From contig SYAP01000037.1 in assembly GCA_005787565.1 (NCBI GenBank), forward strand, positions 1 through 33,483: a DNA stretch of 33,483 nt, read 5' to 3'. The first letter of the stretch is position 1. Every line of letters starts with the position of its first letter. Under the pieces are notes generated by a model, which searched no databases, was not told the DNA's origin, and was given only the letters and a program-made list of their open reading frames with translations. The position numbers and the translations under genes are program-made. The DNA is from Verrucomicrobiaceae bacterium (lineage in GTDB: Bacteria > Verrucomicrobiota > Verrucomicrobiia > Verrucomicrobiales > Akkermansiaceae). Below are positions 24,499-31,434 of this stretch, one piece after another.

Positions 24499-25395
24499 AT
24501 GCGAACCCTCATCCTCCTCGCCATTTCCGCCCTCAGCGCCGCGGCCGCACCCGATCCCGTCCGCGTGCTGATCTGGGACGAACGCCAACCGGAACAGAAA
24601 AAAGCCTATGCCGGCGCTTTCCTCGGCGACACCATCGCAGCCTGGCTCTCCAAACAACCCGGAATCGTCGCAAAATCCGTCGGCCTCGACTCGCCCGAAC
24701 AAGGCCTCGATCCGGCGACCCTCGATGCCACCGACGTCATCATCTGGTGGGGACATCAAAAACACATGGAAGTCTCCGAAGCCCGATCCGCCGAGGCCGT
24801 CAAACGCGTCATCGAAGGAAAACTCGGCTTCGTCCCGCTCCACTCCGCCCACTGGGCGCGGCCGTTCGTCACCCTCATGCAGGAACGAGCGAAATCCGAC
24901 GCCCTCGCAAAACTGCCCGAATCCGAGCGCGCCACCGCGCGATGGGAATTTCTCAACACCTCGCCCGTCGGCAAGCTGGTGAAACATTCCGATCCGCTCA
25001 CCCCCTCGCTCTCTAACAAAAATGGAATCTGGAAACTCACCCTCCCGCAGTGCGTTTTCCCCGACTACCGGCCCGACGGCGCACCGAGCCAAATGACCAC
25101 CCTGCTCCCGGACCATCCCCTCGCCGCCGGCCTCCCGCCGCAGTGGAGCCTTCAACAAACGGAAATGTACAACGAGCCATTCCACATCCCCACTCCCGAC
25201 GCCGTGGTCTTCGAGGAGCGATGGGAAAAGGGCGAGCACTTCCGCAGCGGCTGCGCCTGGCAGATCGGAAAAGGACGCGTCTTCTACTTCCGGCCCGGCC
25301 ACGAAACCTATCCCGTATTCCAGGACGAAAACTGCCTCCGCGTCATCCTCAACGCCACCCGCTGGACCGCCCCTGCCACCAAAACACCCGAATAG
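24499..25395 (+). CDS. Secreted ThuA-like protein
   Basis: 298 residues with a signal peptide (MRTLILLAISALSAAAA). The mature part is a ThuA-like, class I glutamine-amidotransferase-like fold: VRVLIWDERQPEQKKAYAGA, IAAWLSKQPGIVAKSVGLDS, DATDVIIWWGHQKHMEV and GFVPLHSAHWARPF (the usual position of the family's LHSAHxS), then WKLTLPQCVFPD and GRVFYFRPGHETYP VFQ near the end. ThuA proteins were first tied to trehalose use, but many in this phylum are of unknown substrate and occur with sugar-degrading genes. Start ATG 24499, no Shine-Dalgarno. Confidence 0.82.
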   Translation: MRTLILLAISALSAAAAPDPVRVLIWDERQPEQKKAYAGAFLGDTIAAWLSKQPGIVAKSVGLDSPEQGLDPATLDATDVIIWWGHQKHMEVSEARSAEAVKRVIEGKLGFVPLHSAHWARPFVTLMQERAKSDALAKLPESERATARWEFLNTSPVGKLVKHSDPLTPSLSNKNGIWKLTLPQCVFPDYRPDGAPSQMTTLLPDHPLAAGLPPQWSLQQTEMYNEPFHIPTPDAVVFEERWEKGEHFRSGCAWQIGKGRVFYFRPGHETYPVFQDENCLRVILNATRWTAPATKTPE

Positions 25396-25424
25396 ACCCT
25401 GCCGCTCTTCCCCGCTTTGCCGCC

Positions 25425-25452
25425 TTGCGTCGTTAGTCACATCGGCTAGCTT
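25425..25452 (+). promoter_or_regulatory. Candidate promoter before the membrane-anchored orphan gene
   Basis: TTGCGT (25425-25430), 16-bp spacer, TAGCTT (25447-25452), 8 nt before the ATG at 25461. The hexamers are plausible but untested; a very short leader would result. Confidence 0.35.
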
Positions 25453-25460
25453 CGGCCGTC

Positions 25461-26096
25461 ATGGGTCGCCAATCCGTCATCATCAAAGCCCTCTGCGTCC
25501 TCGCCGCCATCTGGGCCGTCGTGTTCGGCATCCGCGCCTACGCATCGTCCAAGAAAATCACCGCCGAGCGCGTCCAAGCCGTCATCGTCGAATCCAACTT
25601 CTCCGACTGGTCCGAGCACGACACCCCGCCAGACGCCGCCGAAGCCAAACGCCGCGACGGCAAACTCCGAGAAATCGCCGAACTCGTGAACCGCCTCGAC
25701 TTCAACGAACGCGAAAAAAACCGCGACAACCTCTCCGGCGACCGCCTCTTCAACAAACTCACCGCCAACGAAAAATCCCTCTTCATCGACCTCACCGTCG
25801 CCGTCTCCATGAACCGCTTCATGGAAGCCCTCGACGCCATGCCTGCTGAAGAACGCAAACGCTTCGTCGAACGCGGCCTCGCCGAAATCCGCGAAGGCAA
25901 AACCCAACAGGACATGGCCCGCGCCGAAGAACTCGGCGAAGACGTCCTCGACAAAATCAGCAGCGAAGGCATGCGCGCCTACTTTGAAAAAGCCGACACC
26001 GACACCAAGCTCGACCTCGCACCCCTCATGGAAGCCATGAACGAAGTCATGCAGGGCCTCCGCGGCAACGAATTCGGCAAACGCACCGGCCCATGA
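25461..26096 (+). CDS. Membrane-anchored orphan protein upstream of a pseudopilin
   Basis: 211 residues, not recognised. MGRQSVIIKALCVLAAIWAV, then VFGIRAYA, is one N-terminal membrane span. The rest is highly charged and helical: AEAKRRDGKLREIAELVNRL, NEREKNRDNLSGDRLFNKLT, AMPAEERKRFVERGLAEIRE, AYFEKADTDTKLDLAPLMEA. Its stop overlaps the pseudopilin start (ATGA), so the two are coupled. This suggests a part in a type II secretion or pilus-like assembly, but that rests on position only. Confidence 0.7.
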   Translation: MGRQSVIIKALCVLAAIWAVVFGIRAYASSKKITAERVQAVIVESNFSDWSEHDTPPDAAEAKRRDGKLREIAELVNRLDFNEREKNRDNLSGDRLFNKLTANEKSLFIDLTVAVSMNRFMEALDAMPAEERKRFVERGLAEIREGKTQQDMARAEELGEDVLDKISSEGMRAYFEKADTDTKLDLAPLMEAMNEVMQGLRGNEFGKRTGP

Positions 26097-26602
26097 AACG
26101 CAACGGATTCACCCTAACGGAACTGCTGGTGGTCATCGCCATCATCGCCACCCTCGCCGGCATCGCCTTCCCCGTCTCCCGCTCCTTCATCGGGAAATCC
26201 CGCCAGGCCGCCTGCCTCACCCAGCTCCGCTCCATCGGCATCGGCATGCAGGAATACCTCCAGGAAAACAACCAGACCATGCCCCTCCTCTCCCCCGGGC
26301 GCACCTCCAAAACCGAAGACATCCCCGTCCTCGAAACCGTCCTCCTCCCCTACCTCCAGTCCCCCGAAGCCTTCCGCTGCCCCGCCGACAAAAAACAATA
26401 CGACGCCTCCGGCTCCAGCTACCTCTGGAACCCCACCCAAAACGGCCTCCACGTCACCAAACTCGCCTTCTTCGGCGTCAACAACCGCCCCGAATCCATC
26501 CCCCTCGTCTTCGACAAGGAATCCTGGCACCCGCGCGGCGTCAACTTCCTCTACGCCGACTCCAGCACCTCCAGCGAAATCCGGTTCTCCACCGGAAACT
26601 AA
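26093..26602 (+). CDS. Type II secretion pseudopilin-like protein (prepilin N-terminus, H-X9-D)
   Basis: 169 residues. MKRNGFTLTELLVVIAIIAT is a textbook class III prepilin signal: cleavage after Gly5, Phe6 methylated, Glu10 at mature position 5, then a hydrophobic helix. The body has CPADKK and, close to the end, HPRGVNFLYADSS, which is the H-X9-DG motif of the large planctomycete/verrucomicrobial pseudopilin family, here with Ser in place of Gly. Such proteins are numerous in these phyla and their roles are mostly unknown. It ends in CTAACAG, and the ABC ATPase start follows 9 nt later. Confidence 0.9.
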   Translation: MKRNGFTLTELLVVIAIIATLAGIAFPVSRSFIGKSRQAACLTQLRSIGIGMQEYLQENNQTMPLLSPGRTSKTEDIPVLETVLLPYLQSPEAFRCPADKKQYDASGSSYLWNPTQNGLHVTKLAFFGVNNRPESIPLVFDKESWHPRGVNFLYADSSTSSEIRFSTGN

Positions 26603-26618
26603 CAGAAACAGATGTTAG
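26599..26618. repeat. Inverted repeat CTAACA-8 nt-TGTTAG over a stop and a start codon
   Basis: The left arm contains the pseudopilin stop TAA; the right arm covers the last two bases of the ABC ATPase ATG (26612-26614). In mRNA, the 6-bp stem would partly hide the start codon. Both arms are copies of the window's frequent hexamer. Confidence 0.6.
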
Positions 26619-27508
26619 AAGCCACCAACCTCCAGAAATCCTTCGCCGGGAAACCCGCCCTCCGCGACGTCTCCTTCACCGTCAAAAAAGGCGAGATCCA
26701 TGGACTGTTAGGGCACAACGGCGCCGGCAAAAGCACCACCCTCGGCATCATCCTCGGCATGGTCATGCCCGATCACGGAAACGTCTCCATCGGCGGCCTC
26801 TCCGTCCTCACCCACCGCTCCCAAGCCCTCCGCAAGGTCGGAGCCATCTTCGAGGCACCCTCCTTCTACGACTACCTCAGCGGCTGGGAAAACCTCCGCA
26901 TCCTCATGGGATACTCCAACGGCTTCGATCCCGCAGCCGCGCAAAAAGTCGTCGCCGAAGTCGGCCTCACCAAACGCATCCACTCCAAAGTCCGCACCTA
27001 CAGCCACGGCATGCGCCAACGCCTCGCCCTCGCCCAGGCACTCCTCCCCGAGCCCGAGCTACTCCTGTTAGACGAACCCACCGACGGCCTCGACCCCGAA
27101 GGCATCAAATGGTTCCGCGACTTCATCCTCCAGCTCCGCGAACAACGCGGCATGACCGTCCTCTTCAACTCCCACCTCCTCGCCGAGGTCGAGCTCATGT
27201 GCGACCGCGTCACCATCCTTCGCGAAGGAAAACTCATCCACGAGGGCACCCTCCGCAGCCTCCAGGAAGAAACCCCCATCTACGAGGTCGATCTCTCCCC
27301 CTGGGAAAAAGCCGCCCCCCTCATCCAACAAGCCGGCGGCGAAATCCTTTCCCCTAACAAAATCTCCCTCCCCCACTCGCTCGACCCCGCCACCTTCACC
27401 GCCGCCCTCATCCATTCCGGCATCCAGCTCCGCGCCTTCGCCCCCCACCGCCGCTCCCTCGAAGACCTCTACATGGAACTCCTCAACGGCGCCTCCTCGC
27501 CCAACTGA
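26612..27508 (+). CDS. ABC transporter ATP-binding protein
   Basis: 298 residues, one nucleotide-binding domain plus a C-terminal extension. Walker A is GLLGHNGAGKSTT (about residue 31), the Q-loop region GAIFEAPSFYDYLSG, the signature YSHGMRQRLALAQAL, Walker B LLLLDEPTDGLDPEG and the H-loop FNSHLLAEVE. The type matches CcmA/DrrA/NatA-like ATPases, which pair with ABC-2 permeases. ATG 26612 starts MLEATNLQKSFAGKPALRDV. The natural partner is the permease at 31435, now 3.9 kb away. The sequence around its stop codon recurs just before that permease start. Confidence 0.93.
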   Translation: MLEATNLQKSFAGKPALRDVSFTVKKGEIHGLLGHNGAGKSTTLGIILGMVMPDHGNVSIGGLSVLTHRSQALRKVGAIFEAPSFYDYLSGWENLRILMGYSNGFDPAAAQKVVAEVGLTKRIHSKVRTYSHGMRQRLALAQALLPEPELLLLDEPTDGLDPEGIKWFRDFILQLREQRGMTVLFNSHLLAEVELMCDRVTILREGKLIHEGTLRSLQEETPIYEVDLSPWEKAAPLIQQAGGEILSPNKISLPHSLDPATFTAALIHSGIQLRAFAPHRRSLEDLYMELLNGASSPN

Positions 27509-27515
27509 GCGATCG
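27501..27515 (+). repeat. Junction repeat, left copy (ABC ATPase stop region)
   Basis: CCAACTGAGCGATCG spans the ATPase stop TGA (27506-27508). The right copy at 31420-31434 differs at two positions and ends directly at the permease ATG. Confidence 0.55.
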
Positions 27516-27543
27516 CCCGAACCCTCGTTCCATCGCTCGAACC
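27512..27543. promoter_or_regulatory. Direct repeat ATCGCyCGAACC, 20-bp period, upstream of the CopG/VapC promoter
   Basis: ATCGCCCGAACC (27512-27523) and ATCGCTCGAACC (27532-27543) are 12-nt direct repeats with one mismatch, set two helical turns apart. They precede the -35 box, which fits a protein-binding array of the TA operon. Confidence 0.5.
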
Positions 27544-27546
27544 ACC

Positions 27547-27577
27547 TTGACGCCCATGATGAGGCGCATATCCTCAT
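27547..27577 (+). promoter_or_regulatory. Promoter and overlapping operator of the CopG/VapC operon
   Basis: TTGACG (27547-27552), 17-bp spacer, TATCCT (27570-27575): the best promoter in the window. The inverted repeat ATGAGG-7 nt-CCTCAT (27559-27577) lies over the -10 box, as expected for autorepression by a ribbon-helix-helix antitoxin. Transcription would start near the ATG, so the mRNA may be leaderless. Confidence 0.7.
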
Positions 27578-27583
27578 TGCATT

Positions 27584-27889
27584 ATGGCCATCATGACGAT
27601 CCGCACCACCGTCGCCTTCGATCCAGCCACTGCGGCGCGGCTTGAACGGCTCTCTCAGCGTTGGGGCGTTTCCAAATCCGAGACCCTCCGCCGCGCCCTC
27701 GAAAGAGCGGAAGTAGCCGCATCCGCTCCTTCATCATCATCCGAACCGACTTTTGAGGAAATCGCATCCATGTCGCCGGCCGATGCCTTCGCCTGGCTCA
27801 ACAAACACTCGCTCATCACACCTGAACAAGGAGCCGCTTGGCGCGAACAAGTGGAACATACCCGTGCGGATTTCGCTTCACGGCCATGA
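27584..27889 (+). CDS. Ribbon-helix-helix (CopG-like) antitoxin
   Basis: 101 residues. TIRTTVAFDPATAARLERLS, then QRWGVSKSETLRRALERAE, is a ribbon-helix-helix DNA-binding domain (about residues 4-45); the strand residues TTVAF would contact the operator. A Ser-rich linker leads to a toxin-binding tail with EEIASMSPADAFAWLNKH. ATG 27584 or ATG 27593 may be the true start; the second is favoured if the mRNA is leaderless, since the -10 box ends at 27575. The stop overlaps the toxin ATG. First gene of the insert that splits the ABC pair. Confidence 0.82.
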   Translation: MAIMTIRTTVAFDPATAARLERLSQRWGVSKSETLRRALERAEVAASAPSSSSEPTFEEIASMSPADAFAWLNKHSLITPEQGAAWREQVEHTRADFASRP

Positions 27890-28266
27890 TCCATCTCGAC
27901 AGCAACCTTCTCATCGCCCTCGCGGATCCCGCCGATCCCCACCGGGAAAAGGCCCTCCAACTCATGCGAGCGCTCCCACAAGCCGCCGTATCCAGCTTGG
28001 CATGGTGGGAATTCGAGTGTGGGCCCGTCAGCCCCGAAGGCATTGCGATTGTCCGAATCATGCTCCCGGGCGGAATACTCCCTTTCACCGAGACTCAAAG
28101 CAGGGAAGCTGCCCTTCTCTTCAATGCAGCAGGCCGTGCCCGCCGTCTCAAGTTCGACTCGCTCATCGCCGCAACCGCCATTCTCGCGAATGCCGAGTTG
28201 GCCACCGTCAATCCATCCGATTTCCAGCCTTTCGTCCCACACGGCCTCAAACTCCACGTTTGGTGA
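27886..28266 (+). CDS. PIN-domain toxin (VapC-like ribonuclease)
   Basis: 126 residues, normal VapC length. Active-site acids: Asp5 in MIHLDSNLLIALAD, Glu42 in SLAWWEFECG, Asp91 in RRLKFDSLIAATAI, and Asp112 (or Asn109) in TVNPSDFQPF. Start at the ATGA overlap with the antitoxin. The frame is intact to TGA 28264-28266, so this module may be functional, in contrast to the frameshifted one downstream. The next gene begins 7 nt after the stop, which makes read-through transcription likely. Confidence 0.9.
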   Translation: MIHLDSNLLIALADPADPHREKALQLMRALPQAAVSSLAWWEFECGPVSPEGIAIVRIMLPGGILPFTETQSREAALLFNAAGRARRLKFDSLIAATAILANAELATVNPSDFQPFVPHGLKLHVW

Positions 28267-28273
28267 ACCACCG

Positions 28274-29518
28274 ATGAGCCCGGGAACTTCCCCAATCTCT
28301 TTCCCAGCCAAATCCATCGCCGTCCTTTGTGTCGCGTTGGCCGTGGGGTGGATCATCTATCAGTCGCGGGAAACGCCGGGGTCTGCTGCGAAAACTGAGC
28401 CTCCCCGCACTCCATCACGCGAGCGGCCACGGCTCGATCGACAATCCCTCCCGCCAGACGCACACCGGCAACCGGCCAACCAACTCCGCGCCTGGGCAGC
28501 GGCCATGACCGATCAGGAACTCGCCCAAATGATCAACCGCGTCTGGGCCGATCTGCCACAGGGGGACATCGATCCCGATCCATCGACGAAGACCCTGCTT
28601 TGCGCGCTGTTCCGCGAATGGGGGCGGCGGGATCCGCTGGCGGGGTTTGCTGCATTGAGAAAGTTGAGTGACGAATGGTACAAGAACTCCGAATCCGGGG
28701 TCCAAATCCAGCATGCTCCAGGAATACCATTGCTCTACGCAATCTTGGCCGGCTTCGGCGAGCGCGATCCGGCGGGTGCATGGGAAGAACTCAACACTCA
28801 GAACCTTGCCGTGGATAACGGTTGGATTCTTGGCAATAGTGAAACTCCGGAAATGCACGCGGTCTTGGATTCGATCTTCGCGAAACTGTTAGCCGAATCA
28901 CCCGAGCTGGCCACCGAGTCGGTGGAAAGCGGACACCGCCTTCGCTATGTGGCGATGCGCACCTTGCTGGCAAACATGCAGAATCCCGATCAGCGGCTAG
29001 CGCATTACCGCCGATGGCTGATGGAGGCCAAGGCCGGAGGAAACAACCATGCGTTTTCCCCGGTTTTTGAGCCGCTCATACTGCACTACGCCCTAACAGG
29101 AATTGCCATGCGTGATCCGGAGCAGGCTTGGCACGTGTTGCCCGCGTCCGGCGATCCGCTTATCTTCATTGAGAGCTGGGTCAACCATCAGCCCGAGCAG
29201 GCGATCCAGTTTTTAGAACGAAAACTGATAGAAAACGACCGGACTGATTGGCTGTTTGAGTTTGGGAAAGCGCTCCTCCATACGCACCCGGAGCTGGCGG
29301 TTCAATGTCTCACCATGGCAGGCCCACAGGTTCTGGATCCTTTCGCACCAGCACCCGTATTGACCATGAAAGACCCACAATGGCCGGTGGTGGAGGGGAT
29401 GAAACCCGGCATCCCGATTGAAGAGTTGCAGGAGCGGTGGAGGAAGGCGCTGGATGACCCATCGGTTCCTCCTGCCATTCTCGAAATGTTCCATCCCCTG
29501 CTGGAAACCACGGACTGA
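28274..29518 (+). CDS. Membrane-anchored helical-repeat orphan protein
   Basis: 414 residues, not assigned to a named family. SIAVLCVALAVGWIIYQS near residue 15 is a membrane anchor, followed by a Pro/Arg-rich linker. The rest is helical with recurring R-D-P-x-x-A-W blocks (WGRRDPLAGFAAL, FGERDPAGAWEEL, AMRDPEQAWHVLPASGDP, NHQPEQAIQFLERKL, HTHPELAVQCL), like the degenerate helical repeats that are abundant in verrucomicrobial genomes. The start ATG 28274 places it 7 nt behind the VapC stop. Codon use is mixed, less C-ending than the peptidoglycan genes. It may be cargo of the insert rather than part of the TA module. Confidence 0.7.
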   Translation: MSPGTSPISFPAKSIAVLCVALAVGWIIYQSRETPGSAAKTEPPRTPSRERPRLDRQSLPPDAHRQPANQLRAWAAAMTDQELAQMINRVWADLPQGDIDPDPSTKTLLCALFREWGRRDPLAGFAALRKLSDEWYKNSESGVQIQHAPGIPLLYAILAGFGERDPAGAWEELNTQNLAVDNGWILGNSETPEMHAVLDSIFAKLLAESPELATESVESGHRLRYVAMRTLLANMQNPDQRLAHYRRWLMEAKAGGNNHAFSPVFEPLILHYALTGIAMRDPEQAWHVLPASGDPLIFIESWVNHQPEQAIQFLERKLIENDRTDWLFEFGKALLHTHPELAVQCLTMAGPQVLDPFAPAPVLTMKDPQWPVVEGMKPGIPIEELQERWRKALDDPSVPPAILEMFHPLLETTD

Positions 29519-29622
29519 CCGCCGCACACGCTCGGACTTTCGGAGTTGGCAGGCTCGTCGTTTCCGACCCGCGAACTCCAAAATCGTTCGGCCCCGTCGC
29601 CCTCCTTGACTCCACCCCGTCT

Positions 29623-29640
29623 CTAGCGAACCTAGCGAAT
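29623..29640. promoter_or_regulatory. Tandem CTAGCGAAy repeat before the second Phd gene
   Basis: CTAGCGAAC and CTAGCGAAT follow head to tail and end one base before the ATG. TTGACT lies at 29606-29611. A tandem repeat between -35 and start is a likely operator of the TA operon; CTAG is otherwise rare here. Confidence 0.5.
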
Positions 29641-29641
29641 C

Positions 29642-29890
29642 ATGATCACCGCCAGCATGCATGAAGCCAAGTCCCGCCTTTCCGAGTTGGTCAAGGCAGT
29701 GGAGGAAACCGGCGAGATCGTCGTGCTGCAGCGCAATGGCAAGCCCGTGGCGGAGATTCGTCCTTACCTTCCTCCCAAAAAGATCCGCCGCGACTTGCGC
29801 CCGGAACCCTCGCTCCGCCCGATTCTCGCCCCTGGCTATGATCCTGCGGAGCCGCTGAGTGACGATGAATGGCCTGAGGATTGCCGATGA
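29642..29890 (+). CDS. Phd/YefM-type antitoxin
   Basis: 82 residues: MITASMHEAKSRLSELVKAV, then EETGEIVVLQRNGKPVAEIR, the classic Phd DNA-binding domain with the N-G-K-P-V-A turn. The tail RPILAPGYDPAEPLSDDEWP is acidic, as in antitoxins that neutralise PIN toxins. The stop overlaps the toxin ATG. It appears intact although its toxin is frameshifted, a common decay state since an antitoxin alone is harmless. Confidence 0.88.
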   Translation: MITASMHEAKSRLSELVKAVEETGEIVVLQRNGKPVAEIRPYLPPKKIRRDLRPEPSLRPILAPGYDPAEPLSDDEWPEDCR

Positions 29891-30260
29891 AACTGCTGGT
29901 CGATACTTGCGCCCTTCTTGCCCTCGGCACGGGAAACCTGCCGAAGAAGGCTTCCAAATGCCTGTCAACGGCGGATGAAGCAGCGGTTCCCGCCTTGGTG
30001 GCTTGGGAGATCGCCATCAAGGTAAGGACCGGAAAACTGCTGCTGCCAGACGCTCCTCTGCCATGGATCGAATCCCTCTGCAACTTGCTCTCCAGTGGCA
30101 AGGACCCGACACCCGCCTCCTTTGCGCTGCCGCCGACTTGCCGCGGATTCACCGCGATCCTTTTGACCGGGTCCTCATCGCCACCTGCCTCTCGCAGAAC
30201 CTCACCATCCCCACCTCTAACCGGATCATTCCTACCTATCCGGGCGTGAAAGTCATTTGA
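29887..30260 (+). pseudogene. PIN-domain toxin (VapC-like) with a frameshift
   Basis: The first frame gives MKLLVDTCALLALGTGNLPK, AAVPALVAWEIAIKVRTGKL and APLPWIESLCN, a good VapC N-terminal half (Asp6, Glu in WEIAIK). It then turns into a Ser/Pro-rich shadow frame. The expected ending is in another frame: LPRIHRDPFDRVLIATCLSQ, NLTIPTSNRIIPTYPGVKVI and stop at 30258-30260, which carries the family's H-R-D-P-F-D-R block. The switch lies between about 30085 and 30140. A single-base loss or gain is enough. Either the toxin is inactivated or there is a sequencing error. Confidence 0.82.
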
Positions 30261-30285
30261 TGAATCCATTTTCCCGCTCCGGTAA

Positions 30286-31323
30286 TTGATCCCAATTCCA
30301 CCAACCACCATACCAGTGACTGCCGCCGCCTACGACCTCGCCGACCGCCTCCATCAACTCGCCCCTTGGCAGTGGATGAACGAAATCACCCTCATCGCCA
30401 TCGAGCATCCGGAATCCGGCCGCCGCGACCACATCTCCATCATGGGCATGATGGGAAACCACCGCTCGCTCGCCCTTTATCTCGGCCCGGTGGGGAGGCA
30501 ACGGTTCAACTTGATCCAAGAGCGGCGCGACCTGCATCAGCAAGACACCGTCGCACTCATTTTGGACACCCCGCAGCTCCAGTGCTCCTTCTCCCCACGC
30601 GGGGACCTCTTCAAATCCGAACTCGCCGCCATCAAACAAGCCGGAAAGAAATACCGTGGCGAAAACTGGCCCTCCTTCCGCAGCTTCCGCCCGGGCTACT
30701 GCCCGATTCCCGCGAATGACGAGGAAACCCGTTGGCTTTGCACAGCCATCGAACAAGCCCTCGAAGTCGCCCCGACCTTGAGTTGGGGCGACGACACCCT
30801 GCGCTACCCGAAAGGCGGCGCCGAAATTCTCACCCGCCGACTCATCAACGGCGAATGGCGCACAGAGTGGACCAAAGACGATGGGTCTCTCCACGAGTTT
30901 CCCCAACCTCCAGCGGATGCCTTGCTGGTGGAAAAAGTCCGCCAGCACCCCAAGTCCATCGCTGTTCAAGCCGCCTTTTTGATGGTTCCCAATCCGATCG
31001 GCAAATCCCGCGAAGTCTCGGTGTTTCCCTATTTCCTGCTGCTTGTGGAGCCGAAAAGCCGCTTCGTCCTCGGTTTCTCACTCCTCTCCGTGGAACATAA
31101 ACCCTACGAAGAACTCATCGCCTCCGTGCCCGACGAGTTCCTCCGCATTTGCGACCAGAATTCCATCCGGCCTGCATCCATCGCCGTAGACTCTCCCGCC
31201 ACTCACGCCCTGCTCTCTTCCACCGCAGCTTCCTTCGGCATCCGCTGCGACCTCAAGCAACACCTCCCGGCTCTGGACGGTGTTTTCGAATCGATGCTTG
31301 GCTTCATGGGTGGTGGTTTTTGA
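30286..31323 (+). CDS. DUF6930/DUF7309-like protein
   Basis: 345 residues. The N-terminal half (AYDLADRLHQLAPWQWMNEI, then RDHISIMGMMGNHRSLALYL GP) and middle (QDTVALILDTPQLQCSF, GENWPSFRSFRPGYCPIP) resemble proteins annotated with DUF7309, and the C-terminal half (VSVFPYFLLLVEPKSRFVLG, then RPASIAVDSPATHALLSS) resembles DUF6930; this is from memory. No catalytic motif is obvious and no signal or span is seen, so it is cytosolic. The start is uncertain: TTG 30286 opens the frame, but GTG 30316 just before TAAAYDLAD is equally plausible. It is the last gene of the insert between the ABC genes. Confidence 0.65.
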   Translation: MIPIPPTTIPVTAAAYDLADRLHQLAPWQWMNEITLIAIEHPESGRRDHISIMGMMGNHRSLALYLGPVGRQRFNLIQERRDLHQQDTVALILDTPQLQCSFSPRGDLFKSELAAIKQAGKKYRGENWPSFRSFRPGYCPIPANDEETRWLCTAIEQALEVAPTLSWGDDTLRYPKGGAEILTRRLINGEWRTEWTKDDGSLHEFPQPPADALLVEKVRQHPKSIAVQAAFLMVPNPIGKSREVSVFPYFLLLVEPKSRFVLGFSLLSVEHKPYEELIASVPDEFLRICDQNSIRPASIAVDSPATHALLSSTAASFGIRCDLKQHLPALDGVFESMLGFMGGGF

Positions 31324-31419
31324 TGGGCACGATCCTGGATTTATCGGGGCTGTGGGTTGCATGGGGGCGCGGAGTGGATTATTCCCATGGCGCGAGCGGA
31401 CTGCTTTTCCGATTTCACT

Positions 31420-31434
31420 CCAACTGACCGACCG
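31420..31434 (+). repeat. Junction repeat, right copy (before the ABC permease)
   Basis: CCAACTGACCGACCG matches 27501-27515 with two mismatches. It ends at the permease ATG. If the TGA in it (31425-31427) was once the ATPase stop, the permease would start 7 nt later, a normal operon spacing. Confidence 0.55.

Noticed and set aside
5214-27071. GTTAGGC/GTTAGAC strings as integron attC or attI core sites (GTTRRRY)
   Set aside because: They lie inside conserved codons of housekeeping genes, have no paired attC arms and no integrase gene is present.
29623-29640. CRISPR-like repetition
   Set aside because: Only two 9-nt units without spacers; no CRISPR array or cas gene is visible anywhere in the window.
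30286-30316. TTGATC-17-CATACC as a promoter of the DUF6930-like gene
   Set aside because: The -10 would end two bases before the GTG start, so transcription would begin inside the coding region; and TTG 30286 may itself be the start codon.
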